From positions 1,314,973,324 through 1,315,037,323 of the forward strand of contig NC_090444.1 of the NCBI RefSeq assembly GCF_031143425.1: a stretch of 64,000 bases of DNA, written 5' to 3'. The notes below the pieces were generated by a model, which saw nothing but the letters and a program-made list of their open reading frames with translations, had not been told where the DNA came from and did not search any database. Each line of letters begins with the position of its first letter. The stretch's first letter is position 1. This document shows positions 22,640-34,698 of this stretch, one piece after another. The DNA is from Pleurodeles waltl (lineage: Eukaryota > Chordata > Amphibia > Caudata > Salamandridae). Made by a program: the position numbers and the translations under genes.

Positions 22640-25600
22640 TTTTGGGCCTTATTCTGTTGCAGGCACCTGGCCCACCCACACAAGTGAGGTATCATTTTTA
22701 TCGGGAGACTTGGGGGAACGCTGGGTGGAAGGAAATTTGTGGCTCCTCTCAGATTCCAGAACTTTCTGCCACAGAAATGTGAGGAACATGTGTTTTTTTA
22801 GCCAAATTTTGAGGTTTGCAAAGGATTCTGGGTAACAGAACCTGGTCCGAGCCCCGCAAGTCACCCCATCTTGAATTCCCCTAGGTCTCTGATTTTCAGA
22901 AATGCACAGGTTTGGTAGGTTTCCCTAGGTGCCGGCTGAGCTAGATGCCAAAATCTACAGGTAGGCACTTCGCAAAAAACACCTCTGTTTTCTTCCAAAA
23001 TTTAGGACGTGTCCACGTTGCGCTTTGGGGTGTTTCCTGTCGCCGGCGCTAGACCTACCCACGCAAGTGAGGTATCATTTTTATCGGGAGACTTGGGGGA
23101 ACGCTGGGTGGAAGGAAATTTGTGGCTCCTCTCAGATTCCAGAACTTTCTGCCACAGAAATGTGAGGAACATGTGTTTTTTTAGCCAAATTTTGAGGTTT
23201 GCAAAGGATTCTGGGTAACAGAACCTGGTCCGAGCCCCGCAAGTCACCCCATCTTGAATTCCCCTAGGTCTCTAGTTTTCAGAAATGCACAGGTTTGGTA
23301 GGTTTCCCTAGGTGCCGGCTGAGCTAGAGGCCAAAATCTACAGGTAGGCACTTCGCAAAAAACTACCTCTGTTTTCTTCCAAAATTTAGGACGTGTCCAC
23401 GTTGCGCTTTGGGGTGTTTCCTGTCGCCGGCGCTAGACCTACCCACGCAAGTGAGGTATCATGTTTATCGGGAGACTTGGGGGAACGCTGGGTGGAAGGA
23501 AATTTGTGGCTCCTCTCAGATTCCAGAACTTTCTGCCACAGAAATGTGAGGAACATGTGTTTTTTTAGCCAAATTTTGAGGTATGCAAAGGATTCTGGGT
23601 ACCAGAACCTGGTCCGAGCCCCACAAGTCACCCCTCCTTGGATTCCCCTAGGTCTCTAGTTTTCAGAAATGCACAGGTTTGGTAGGTTTCCCTAGGTGCC
23701 GGCTGAGCTAGAGGCCAAAATCTACAGGTAGGCACTTTGCAAAAAACACCTCTGTTTTCTTCCAAAATTTTGGATGTGTCCACGTTGCGCTTTGGGGTGT
23801 TTCCTGTCGCGGGCGCTAGGCCTACCCACGCAAGTGAGGTATCATTTTTATCGGGAGACTTGGGGGAACGCTGGGTGGAAGGAAATTTGTGGCTCCTCTC
23901 AGATTCCAGAACTTTCTGCCACAGAAATGTGAGGAACATGTGTTTTTTTAGCCAAATTTTGAGGTTTGCAAAGGATTCTGGTTAACAGAACCTGGTCCGA
24001 GCCCCGCAAGTCACCCCATCTTGAATTCCCCTAGGTCTCTAGTTTTCAGAAATGCACAGGTTTGGTAGGTTTCCCTAGGTGCCGGCTGAGCTACAGGCCA
24101 AAATCTACAGGTAGGCACTTCACAAAAAACACCTCTGTTTTCTTCCAAAATTTAGGATGTGTCCACGTTGCGCTTTGGGGTGTTTCCTGTCGCGGGCGCT
24201 AGGCCTACCCACGCAAGTGAGGTATCATTTTTATCGGGAGACTTGGGGGAACGCTGGGTGGAAGGAAATTTGTGGCTCCTCTCAGATTCCAGAACTTTCT
24301 GCCACAGAAATGTGAGGAACATGTGTTTTTTTTAGCCAAATTTTGAGGTTTGCAAAGGATTCTGGGTAACAGAACCTGGTCCGAGCCCCGCAAGTCACCC
24401 CTCCTTGGATTCCCCTAGGTCTCTAGTTTTCCGAAATGCACAGGTTTGGTAGTTTTCCCTAGGTGCCGGCTGAGCTAGAGGCCAAAATCTACAGGTAGGC
24501 ACTTCGCAAAAAACACCTCTGTTTTCTTCCAAAATTTAGGACGTGTCCACGTTGCGCTTTGGGGTGTTTCCTGTCGCCGGCGCTAGGCCTACCCACGCAA
24601 GTGAGGTATAATTTTTATCGGGAGACTTGGGGGAACGCTGGGTGGAAGGAAATTCGTGGCTCCTCTTAGATTCCAGAACTTTCTGCCACAGAAATGTGAG
24701 GAACATGTGTTTTTTTAGCCAAATTTTGAGGTTTGCAAAGGATTCTGGGTAACAGAACCTGGTCCGAGCCCCGCAAGTAACCCCTCCTTGGATTCCCCTA
24801 GGTCCCTAGTTTTCAGAAATGCACAGGTTTGGTAGGTTTCCCTAGGTGCCGGCTGAGCTAGAGGCCAAAATCTACAGGTAGGCACTTCGCAAAAAACACC
24901 TCTGTTTTCTTCCAAAATTTTGGATGTGTCCACGTTGCGCTTTGGGGTGTTTCCTGTCGCGGGCGCTAGGCCTACCCACGCAAGTGAGGTATCATTTTTA
25001 TCGGGAGAGTTGGGGGAACGCTGGGTGGAAGGAAATTTGTGGCTCCTCTCAGATTTCAGAACTTTCTGCCACAGAAAAGTGAGGAACATGTGTTTTTTTA
25101 GCCAAATTTTGAGGTTTCCAAAGGATTCTGGGTAACAGAACCTGGTCCGAGCCCCGCAAGTCACCCCATCTTGGATTCCCCTAGGTTTCTAGTTTTCAGA
25201 AATGCACAGGTTTGGTAGGTTTCCCTAGGTGCCGGCTGAGCTAGAGGCCAAAATCTACAGGTAGGCACTTCGCAAAAAACACCTCTGTTTTCTTCAAAAA
25301 TTTTGGATGTGTCCACGTTGCGCATTGGGGTGTTTCCTGTCGCGGGCGCTAGGCCTACCCACGCAAGTGAGGTATCATTTTTATCGGGAGACTTGGGGGA
25401 ACGCTGGGTGGAAGGAAATTTGTGGCTCCTCTCAGATTCCAGAACTTTCTGCCACAGAAATGTGAGGAACATGTGTTTTTTTAGCAAAATTTTGAGGTTT
25501 GCAAAGGATTCTGGGTAACAGAACCTGGTCCGAGCCCCGCAAGTCACCCCTCCTTGGATTCCCCTAGGTCTCTAGTTTTCAGAAATGCACAGGTTTGGTA

Positions 25601-26170
25601 GGTTTCCCTAGGTGCCGGCTGAGCTAGAGGCCAAAATCTACAGGTAGGCACTTCGCAAAAAACACCTGTTTTCTTCCAAAATTTTGGATGTGTCCACGTT
25701 GCGCTTTGGGGTGTTTCCTGTCGCGGGCGCTAGGCCTACCCACGCAAGTGAGGTATCATTTTTATCGGGAGACTTGGGGGAACGCTGGGTGGAAGGAAAT
25801 TTGTGCCTCCTCTCAGATTCCAGAACTTTCTGCCACAGAAATGTGAGGAACATGTGTTTTTTTAGCCAAATTTTGAGGTTTGCAAAGGATTCTGGGTAAC
25901 AGAACCTGGTCCGAGCCCCGCAAGTCACCCCATCTTGGATTCCCCTAGGTCTCTAGTTTTCAAAAATGCACAGGTTTGGTAGGTTTCCCTAGGTGCCGGC
26001 TGAGCTAGAGGCCAAAATCTACAGGTAGGCACTTCGCAAAAAACACCTCTGTTTTCTTTAAAAAAAATGGGATGTGTCCACGTTGCGTTTTGGGGCGTTT
26101 CCTGTCGCGGGCGCTAGGCCTACCCACACAAGTGAGGTATCATTTTTATCGGGAGACTTGGGGGAACATA
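22640..26170 (+). repeat. 383-bp satellite array, about 9 units
   Basis: The word GTGAGGTATC (or a one-base variant) starts at 22684, 23067, 23451, 23834, 24217, 24601, 24984, 25367, 25748 and 26132, a period of 381-384 bp. Copies differ by only a few bases each (CGCCGGCGC versus CGCGGGCGC, CATCTTGAATTCC versus CTCCTTGGATTCC). Those variants are shared by alternating units, a sign of block conversion. Short open frames on both strands are periodic and not genes. Confidence 0.92.
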
Positions 26171-27236
26171 GATTATCAAAACAAGTGCTATTGTCCCTTG
26201 TCTTTCTCTACATTTTTTCCTTCCAAATATAGGAGAGTGTGTAAAAAAGACATCTATTTGAGAAATTCCCTATAATTCACATGCTAGTATGGTCACCCCG
26301 GAATTCAGAGATGTGCAAATAACCACTGCTCCTCAGCACCTTATCTTGTGCCCTTTTTGGAAATGCAAAGGTTTTCTTGATAGCAATTTTTTACTCTTTA
26401 TATTTCAGCAAATGAATTGCTGTCTACCCGGTATAGAATGAAAACGCACTGCAGGGTGCAGCACATTTATTGGCTTTGGGTTCCTCGGGTTCTTGATGAT
26501 CCTACAAGCCCTATATATCCCCGCAACCAGAGGAGTCCAGCAGACGTAACAGTATATTGCTTTCCATAATCTGACATTGCAGGGAAAAATTACAGAGTAA
26601 AACGTAGAGAAAAATTGATGGTTTTTTCACCTCAATTTCAATATTTTTCTTTTTCAGCTGTTATTTTCTGTAGGAAGCCCTTGTAGGATCTACACAAATG
26701 ACCCCTTGCTGAATTCAGAATTTTGTCTACGTTTTAGAAATGGTTAGGTTTCTGGGATCCAGCATTGTTTTCATGCCCATTCCTGTCACTGACTGGAAGG
26801 AGGCTGAAAGCACAAAAAAATGCAAAAATGGGGTATGCCCCAGTAAAATGCCAAAATTGTGTTGAAAAATTGGGTTTTCTGATTCAAGTCTGCCTGTTCC
26901 TGAAAGCTAGGGAGCTGCTGAGTTTAGCACTGCAAACCCTTTGTTGATGCCATTTTCAGGGGGAAATCCACAAGCCTTCTTCTGCAGCCACTTTTTCCAA
27001 TTTTTTTGAAAAAAACGAAATTTTCACTGTATTTTGGCCAATTTCTTGGCCTCCTTCAAGGGAACCCACAAAGTCTGGGTACCTCTAGAATCCCTCGGAT
27101 GTTGGAAAAAAAGGACGCAAATTTGGCTTGGTTAGCTTATGTGCACAAAAAGTTATGAGGGCCTAAGCGCGAACTGCCCCAAATAGGCAAAAAAAGGCCT
27201 GGCACAGGGGGGGGAAAAGGCCTGGCAGCGAAGGGG
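26171..27236. repeat. Unique right arm of the large piggyBac
   Basis: About 1 kb of sequence leading to the right terminus GGCCTGGCAGCGAAGGGG. The last 630 bp align block by block with 28600-29214 in the short piggyBac relative (shared CCTTGTAGGATCTACACAAA, GGTATGYCCCAGTAAAATGC, CAAGCCTTCTTCTGCAGCC). This region is therefore family-specific and probably contains the cis sequences needed for mobility. Confidence 0.75.
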
Positions 27237-27240
27237 TTAA

Positions 27241-27801
27241 ACATAAAACAATTAACTATTACCCAACAAAAATAATCATAGAATTTGAACAAGCTATGAT
27301 TCACACCGTATTAAAAATGTTCCCAAACACTGCTATGCAAGGCTATTACTATTATTTCAATTACAGCATATGAAAACACCTCCAACAATTTGTAGAATAT
27401 GCTATAAACAGCCAATTTGCATTTGAAATAAAAAAATGATAGCACTAGCCTATGCTCCTGTCACAGAGATAGCTAATTACTGCAATTTACCAATAGAAAG
27501 CCCTTTCTATCAACAAAATGAAGACAAACTAAGCCCCCTAATGGATTATTTCAAATACACTTGGATTGGCAGACTGCATCGCTCTTGACACAGATGCCAA
27601 CTTAAATTCCAAATACCATAGTGGAATGTCTATGACAGCACCTTGACACAGGAAGCCAAAATAAACAATGCAGCGGAATGATGGCACAATACCTTATCAA
27701 TCCACACTAGGCAGAACCCAACCTACAAATTGAGCAATGTGTTGATAAAATTACACCTAAATGTAGTGAACAAACCATAAAAATGTATGACATGCTACAA
27801 T
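27241..27801 (+). pseudogene. MULE-type transposase relic, middle part
   Basis: Resumes after the large piggyBac. The frame gives KIIIEFEQAMIHTVLKMFPN and TAMQGYYYYFNYS, then EIKKMIALAYAPV, PLMDYFKYTWIGRLHR and YDSTLTQEAKINNAAE. MULE transposases have DFE...F....GC.FH, then ALAFVP, PLLDYFEDTYIGR and NNSVEGWH at these places. The expected DFE is EFE, and the C...H pair is lost. Stops occur throughout. It is interrupted again at 27802 by a second piggyBac. Confidence 0.78.
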
Positions 27802-29218
27802 TTAACCCCCAGGGTGCCTGGTGCGAGCTGGTCTCATCCTCGGCCATGGTTGCCCTGTGCAGAGGACGAGACCAGCTTGTACTGCACCCAGCCCACGGGG
27901 GGAGCACTAGTGCTCCCCCCGTGGGCCTCCCACCCACACCCCCATCAGGGATGGAAGGGGAATCGCTTCCCCTTCCACTCCCCCCACCACCCCAGTGACG
28001 TCTGATGACATCAGCACGCAATCACATGTTGACCTCATCAGCGGTCATCTCCCATCAAGCTGGGCTTCCAGCGCGGTAAAAAGAGAAATGCTTTGCATTT
28101 CTCTTCCGACCGGGAGGTGGGGCAGGCAGAGGCATGGAAGGAAAGACCTTTCCTTTCCTTTCATGCCTCTGTAAGCATTTCTACAGTCCGATCGTGAAGC
28201 TGTCGGGTTGCAGAAATGCCCACCAGGCACCAGGGATTTTTTTTGTTTACTTTCTATTTATGTATTGGGGGAGCAGCCCCTTTGCAAGGGCTGCTCCCCG
28301 GGGTGGGCAATTTGTTATTGGGCCTTTTCTGCCCCCTCTGGGGGCAGGTCGGTCTATTTTAATTAAGCCGATCTGCCCTCAGGGGAGGCAGAATCCACTA
28401 AACACAGGGATCATTTTTTTTTATTTTATTTACATGTGGGGAGTGATCCCTTAGGCAAGGGTCACTCCCCTGGGGGCAAATTATTTATTGGCCAAAGGAT
28501 TCTGGGTAACAGAACCTGGTGGGAGTGCAACAAGTCACCCCATCTTGGATTCCCCTAGGTGTCTAGTTTTTAAAAATGCACAGGTTTGGTAGGGAAAGAA
28601 TTGCTGTTTTTTTCACCTCAATTTCAATTTTTTTTTATTTCAGCTGTTATTTTCTGTAGGAAAACCTTGTAGGATCTACACAAATGACCCTTGCTGAATT
28701 TCGAATTGTGTCTACTTTTAAGAATTGTTTAGCTTTCCAAGATCCAGTATTGGCTCACACCCATTTCTGTCACTAACTGGAAGGAGGCTAAAAGCAAAAC
28801 TAATTGGGTATGTCCCAGTAAAATGCCAAAATTGTGTTGAAAAATGTGGGTTTCTGATTCAAGTCTGCCTGTTCCTGAAATCTGGGAAGAGGGTGATTTT
28901 ATCACCACAAACCCTTTGTTGATGTCATTTTCATGGAAAAAAACCACAAGCCTTCTTCTGCAGCCCTTTTTTTCCCATTTTATTGTTTAAAAAACAACAT
29001 TTTTGCTGTATTTTGGTTAATTTCTTGGTCTCCTCCAGAGGAAGCCACAAACTCTGGGTACCTCTATAATCACTAGGATTTTGGAAAACAAGGACAGAAA
29101 TTTGGCATGGGTAGCTTATTTGGACATGAAATTATGAGGGCCTTAGCGCAAACTGCCCCAAATAGCCAAAAAAAGCCTGCCACTTGAGGGGGAACAAGCC
29201 TGGCAGCGAAGGGGTTAA
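27802..29218 (+). mobile_element. 1.41-kb internally deleted piggyBac relative (27806-29214 plus TTAA pair)
   Basis: TTAA at 27802-27805 and 29215-29218 flanks CCCCCAGGGTGCC on the left and TGGCAGCGAAGGGG on the right. The left third repeats the hairpin ladder of the large element (for example palindrome GGGGGAGCACTAGTGCTCCC at 27899), then one and a half units of the 343-bp type repeat (28200-28490). A short piece of the 383-bp satellite (28490-28595) and the right arm follow. No transposase is present, so it is a non-autonomous deletion derivative of the same family. Confidence 0.82.
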
Positions 29219-29300
29219 AGTCAAACTCTTCATAAGCAACAAATGAGTAGATTTCGTAGACATAATAGCCAAAAGCATGTTATGAAATAAATAAGTAACC
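29219..29300 (+). pseudogene. MULE-type transposase relic, 3' part
   Basis: Directly after the short piggyBac, one frame reads SQTLHKQQMSRFRRHNSQKHVMK, a basic segment of the sort that follows the catalytic domain in MULE transposases. Short and uncertain alone, but it continues the relic across the insertion. Confidence 0.4.
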
Positions 29301-29985
29301 TACAGGAGTCCCAAAGGAATGTCACAAAATCTAAAACAAGATGAGAAATCAATTCGATATAAAGAATAAACATAATATTTTATTACATCAGTCTAAACTT
29401 TAACTAAAATGCCAACTTTAACGCAGACTGATATACTAAAATAATATGCAAATTATTTAAATGAAAAATGTGAACGTGACAAACCAGAAAGCTCAAAGAA
29501 CAAACTCAATACATTCTGTAAAATAAATACAAAACTTTAACTATATATTTCCATATAACAATCATACAAACAGTAAAACATAACATTTCCCACCTGAAAA
29601 AAATAAAAATAAATACAACTTACTGTTCAGTAGCTGCAGATCTTCTGTATCTACGCAATCAAAATTAACAATCCACCAAAAATGGAAAACTATTTTCTAA
29701 AACAGCCCAAAAAAAATCAAAAATGAAATAAATCCAATAGACATGCCATGAAGCAATCCAAAGTATGTAAGAACCATTAAAAACAATAAAAAATGTTTTT
29801 AAAAAAACAGAAACGGTCCCAGAAACCCCCCAAAAAGGAAATCATAGCAAAATAAAAATTGGTTATTATGAACTAAAAGTGATTTATTTAAAAAAATAAA
29901 AAAAAAACTCCCACTGCCCATAGGACACGCTCATTGACAAAAACTTGTAAACAAGAAAACTATAAGAGAACAGGCATTTTGCAGG
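29301..29985. other. A-rich intronic sequence
   Basis: Strongly A-rich with no open frame or paired termini. No element recognised. Confidence 0.4.
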
Positions 29986-29989
29986 TTCC

Positions 29990-32300
29990 ACTGCCCCCTT
30001 TTTTTGCACCAATTTGGACTATTACCTGCTGGTTTTTGACTCAGAGTACACTGTGGTCTGCCAACAAAACCTCAGTGCCAGTGTTCTGACTCAAAGCAAA
30101 GTATATGTTAAATTGGATACACCCAATTGGCAAGGCCTGACTTACTTATTAGACCCTAGTATATGTACCCACGGCATGTAAGGCAGAGTGGCCACTCAGG
30201 GCTGCAGCTCTATTTTTGCCACCCTTCGTGTGACAAGACCCAATATGGCTCCCAGCCTGCCACTGCAGACTGGAAGGACAGTGTTTTTACTATCAGATTG
30301 ACTTTGCCATTTAAACAAATGGCAAAGCCCCCCGTCCCTTAACATTATATGTATGTCTTCCCTAAGGAAAGCCCAGAGAGCCCTATTACAGAGAGCTGTA
30401 TTTTGTAAAGTGAAACATATATGTTTCAATATGTTTGACAACAGCACTTCCAAATTGTCATTTTGCTGTGGATAAAGTTGGTAGCCACATTGACTAACAC
30501 AGGGTTACTGGGTGACATCCCCACCAAGCTAACTTTTGACTGGGACTACCAAACTGGGTCATGTAGGATATCAAATTAATTGTGACATTAAACGAGATCT
30601 GATGCTTAGGTCAAAATTAATGCCACTATTAATAGTTGCACAATTTTAGAAAAGTTACCACTTTATTACTCTGTGCTGTGCTCGTCTAGCACTCTCACAA
30701 ACACACACAGGCAGCTTTCTTACTGCCTGGGGAGAGGTGTGAATGACTTCCAGGATCAAGGACGAAGGCTGTGGCACAGTAGCGAGGTGTCACCTCCTCT
30801 GCCAGAATGTCCACTTAGGGGATTAGCCTGGATATGTGCTTCAAAGGGGAAGCTGCCTTTGATGGGCTGCTTGGCCCAACACCCCTGAGCAGGATGCCTT
30901 TTTTCCTTGTAGATAACACAGAGACAGGGCCAGAGGTGGGAACTCACCCCAAGCCGGTTCTACCATGGGTTTGTTGTCCCCAGGTAGCCACACCTTTAGG
31001 TTGGATATCCTGCTTCTCACGATTAAGGAAGGGTTGTGCCACCTTGAAGGGGGCAAGAATGTGGCATTCTGGGATAACCAGATTTCACAAATCACAAGAA
31101 CTTGGTCACTAGGTAAGAGGGGACCCAGTAGCCCATTGGCTACTGACCATGTGGTCTCCTCAGGGCACTTTCCTGGGATAAATATGGCAACCCTGGCATG
31201 TGACCCTCAGTACTCGCTGAACCTGGAAAGAGGACAAGAAGGAGACCACTCTCCACTTATTGGAAGTGCACAAGGCGAGGCTACGATGTCGGAATGACTG
31301 CATCTGCTGCACTTTGTGCTAGTGGAGTTTGGACCCTGTTCTGCATGCCTAGCTCAGGGAAACACTAATCTCTGACCCCATTCTGAAGCACAGACTCCAA
31401 GGGTCAGTTGCCTGCCCCCCCAGAACAGCTCTGGGGACATTAAAGCTTAAGAAGCCCAAGTCGTATCAGTGGTAGCCACCGCTGAAGTCATGCCGCTATC
31501 GGACACCGGGTACCCCCAAGGACTATTCGGAAATAGACAAATGGTGCACCCCTGTCTGCTGGACTTGGGAGTGTTGGTTGTGACCGTTTACGTCACCTGA
31601 CACCAGCCTCCATCAAAGATTTGCACAGTGACCGCTATGTTGCAAAAGCAGGAGGTCTGCATCAGCAACCCTTGAAACCCTGCATAGAGGACTTTGTGGG
31701 ACCATGAAATCCATGACCAGTGTCATCCCCACTCACATGTGGACTGAGGAGTCGATTGGACTTCACCCGCGCGGTCTGCACAGCATCAGGAGCATCCTTG
31801 AGAATCTTTGACACTGCATCCCTCAGAATCAGGACCACTACATTATCATCTATGGCAGTCACTCTGTAAAGTTTGAACTTTGCTCTGAAAAAAATTCTGG
31901 TGGGCAAGTGACTGTCCAAAGTACCTTCTCTGGCCCCCTGGACCTCCGTCCCACCAGACTTGTTCACCCAACTCGGGCCGGAGTTGCCGAATTAACTCTT
32001 TCAAACTTTTAAAAAGTTTCTAAAGTTTTTGTTGACCAATGCTTGTTTGCATTTGATACTAAAGTTATTTATTCCTTTAAAAATCGACATCTCCAAAACC
32101 CTCCGGTGAATTTTGATGGCCAGGTTCTCTAAAGATACATAAAAATCAAATCTATTTTTTTTAACCAGGTGTCTTGTTCCTTTTGTGTCTTGTGGCTTTC
32201 TTATTCTGTTTTTTGGTGTTGTTAAATGCTCTACACATTGATTCTTTGCTAAGCCTTACTACTCACAGCCACAGCTACCCCAGGTTGAGCTTAAGGTTGA
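29990..32300. repeat. Probable dispersed repeat, class unknown
   Basis: GC content and texture change here, with moderate-length open stretches on both strands (for example 30834-31297) that show no known domain. The consistent base composition and the sharp borders with A-rich DNA on both sides suggest an old inserted repeat. I found no LTR or TIR pair. Confidence 0.3.
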
Positions 32301-32950
32301 GTAAACATACCTGACTCGACCCAAGATGGTAGTTGTGAGTGTACTGCACGGTAGGGCTACCCAGCCATACCATACAGTACACACCAAATCCTCACAAAAC
32401 ACCCCCTGTAAAACACATAAAATTCCCAAAAATACATACACATTAAACTTAATCATCATAAAATATGTAACATAACGTAATATAACATAACATATTGAAA
32501 CATTACTAAAAAAATGTACAAAAACCCCAAACTACACAGTGATAAAAACACTAATATTAATACAACTAAACGTACAAGCCACCCACAAACATCACTATAC
32601 AAAACCTCTAGACCTCTCCCCTAGCCCCCACCCTAAAAACCGTTTAAAAAACCTTTAAAAATACCTTACCTGTTCCAGCAAGCAGCAGAACCTTACCATG
32701 ATCTGGATCCCAAAAAATAGACAAAAAATGACACAATTAGACTACATAACAGAAGGTAATGGTAAAACAAACCATAATGGCCGCTAAGTGAGACTATGAG
32801 CACGATTACAAGTTTGGCGGTCTGACCTCTGCACTACTGGAAGTATGACCGCCAGATTATAATCCTGGTGATTGGACCACCAGGAGCCCGCAGCCTCTGC
32901 CAGAATCAGGGATCCCAACGGTTTAGCAACAGTCGGAATCGTGGTCAGCC

Positions 32951-33742
32951 TGTCGCGCCGCGTGGTGCGGCGCGAGCCGAATGTTCGGCACAAGCCGGGC
33001 GTTCGGCTGGGGCCGCACAGCGCGTTTCTAAAATGCGGCGCGCCCCCAGCCTTTCATGCACTTTTCGAGGCCCCAGGCATTGCATGGGGCCTCGCTCTAT
33101 CGTTTTCCACCGCCTTGCTGGGGTCTCCTGACCCCCCTTACCTGTTCTTCTTTCTTCCTTCTTGTCCTCTTTCTTTTCTTCTTTCTGGGGTCTTTTTGTT
33201 GTACTTTTTTTATGTCTTCTTCCCTTCCCAGGTTACCTTTCTCTTCCCAGCATTCATTGTTCCCTATTCTCTATGGTTTCTATTCTGTTTTGTTCTATGT
33301 ACCTCTCCCTGTCTAATATGGTGTCCTTTTACTTCCTGTGGGTCACTTCCTGTCTTTTGGTATATAAGGGCTGTGTTTTCTTCATTTCCTTGCGCTGCAA
33401 CACTTTCTGCTCAGTTACTGTCTTCGCTCCTGATTTCCTCCCCTTTTGGTTCTGGATTTCAGCATTCTGTGTTTCCTGACCTTTGCTCCTTTTGGATTTC
33501 TGTTTGTTTGTTCTTGTTTTTTCCAGGAATCTTCCTGTTTGGAGGTTTTCCCCCTTTTCCTAAGGGTTTTTTTCCCTCTGGCGCTATTTTCTGAAGGGCA
33601 CGGTCTGTTCTTGGCGTCTCCATTGCCTACAGCACCGTGGCTACCAGAAAGAGTCGCCCCTTTTTGGGCCAAAGTCGAACATTGAAGATCCACGCCACCA
33701 GATCTGCAAATTCCAGGCGCAAGCAGCACGTGAGTCGTGACA
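32951..33742 (+). repeat. 5' LTR
   Basis: Begins TGTCGCGCCGCGTGGTGCGG, a GC-rich inverted repeat (GCGCCGC/GCGGCGC), and ends in CA. A TATATAAG at 33361-33368 is the probable core promoter, giving a start site about 30 bp downstream. The middle is T/C-rich on this strand. Confidence 0.92.
33361..33368 (+). promoter_or_regulatory. TATA box in 5' LTR
   Basis: TATATAAG in the LTR, conserved at 38514-38521 in the 3' LTR. Position within the LTR suits a U3/R boundary near 33395. Confidence 0.6.
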
Positions 33743-33780
33743 GATTGCAGCGCCCAACCATTCCGACGTCCTCAAACACC
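33743..33780 (+). other. Leader and primer-binding region
   Basis: The 38 bases between LTR and gag ATG begin GATTGCAGCGCCCAACCATT. They contain CGCCCAAC, reminiscent of primer sites complementary to tRNA 3' ends, but no clean 18-base match starting with TGG is visible, so the primer tRNA is not assigned. Confidence 0.35.
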
Positions 33781-34698
33781 ATGGATGACTCAGTGGCGGC
33801 TGCTGCAGATCCGGAACAATCTCTTTTGACCACGATTCAGCAACAAGCTCAGGAATTGCAACAACTACGCAATGAAAATGCTGCGTTACGACAGGCTTTG
33901 GCTCTCCGCACCAGTGATGTTCCAACTATCTCCGCTTCCACCCCTTGTTTCTCTGGTGAACCAACCAAGCTTCGCGAGTTCCTGGATGCATTAACAGTGT
34001 ACTTCGCCTTCCGACCTACCCAATTCTCCCACGACAGGACCAAGGTGGGTTATCTTATCAGTGCCTTATCCGGTCCAGCCTTGGCCTGGGCAACCCCGAT
34101 GGTGTCCTCCAACGACCCGGTATTGTCGGACTATTCCACCTTTGTGAGTCGCTTCAAACAGATGTTTAGCCGTCCTGGATTGGAAGCCTCTGCTGAAGAA
34201 GCCCTATGTGACATCCAACAAGGCTCGCAAGACGTCCTGCAATATATAACCCGTTTTCGTCAGCTGGCGGCAGAGACCACTTGGGTGGAACGTACTCTGG
34301 TAACTTTATTTCGTAGAGGACTCAAAGAAGAAATAAAGGATGAACTAGTACATTCTACCAGAGCAGAAGAGCTTCGTGGCCTGATGGATCAAGCACTGTC
34401 CATCGAATATCGTCTTCAGGAACGGAGATCGGAAAAGAAAAGGAGTAGAGGGTTTTCCCAGCCAAGTAGCTCACGAGCTTGCCTACAGCGTTCCGAGGAA
34501 CCTCGCACTCCTGCTAGAGACATCGAAGGGGAACCCATGTAGGTGGATACTACCCGAGGTCCGCTCTCTGCTAGTGAACGAGAAGACAGACGCAAGAGAG
34601 GGTTGTGCCTGTACTGTGGTTCTGCTGGTCACATGCTTCGTACCTGTCCTGTACGTCCGCCCAGGCCTTCGGGAAACGCCACCTCCCGTCCTCTGTAA
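33781..34698 (+). pseudogene. gag: gag, interrupted by one TAG
   Basis: ATG 33781 is chosen because it is the first after the LTR and precedes a Gag-like protein (MDDSVAAAADPEQSLL). Residues 15-40 form a leucine/glutamine-rich coiled coil (QQLRNENAALRQAL). A capsid-type core follows, with FSGEPTKLREFLDALTVYF and LSGPALAWATP, the pattern also seen in PEG10/RTL proteins. TAG at 34540 stops the frame after 253 codons. Beyond it the same frame continues to a CCHC zinc knuckle at 34606-34647 ([14 protein letters not shown]) and ends at TAA 34696. The nucleic-acid-binding end is therefore cut off in this copy unless the stop is read through. Confidence 0.88.

Larger units (their letters stand above)
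14597..27236 (+). mobile_element. 12.64-kb piggyBac element with internal satellite arrays
   Basis: Both ends are flanked by TTAA. The left end reads TCCCTTCCCCGCCAGG. The reverse complement of the right end reads CCCCTTCGCTGCCAGG. These are imperfect inverted termini of about 16 bp. Flanking DNA on the two sides joins into one MULE relic, which independently confirms a single insertion with these borders. Left to right the interior holds eight hairpins, a 343-bp tandem array, a putative spliced leader, the transposase (split by a retroposon), a 28-bp minisatellite, a poly(A) signal, a 383-bp satellite array and a 1-kb unique right end. Typical piggyBac elements are 2-3 kb, so this is unusually long. 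It is probably not autonomous now, because the transposase start is displaced and its core carries a frame-shifted segment. Confidence 0.85.

Noticed and set aside
22649..25928. Repeated 70-150-codon frames on both strands
   Set aside because: They recur with the 383-bp satellite period and differ by the same few substitutions. Not genes.
22640..26170. CRISPR-like array
   Set aside because: Units are contiguous tandem copies of 383 bp without unique spacers, and the DNA is vertebrate.
33162..33594. Hydrophobic open frames (MSSFFSSFWG...) in both LTRs
   Set aside because: They come from the T/C-rich LTR strand, are identical in both LTRs and lack protein-like conservation. The LTR is non-coding.
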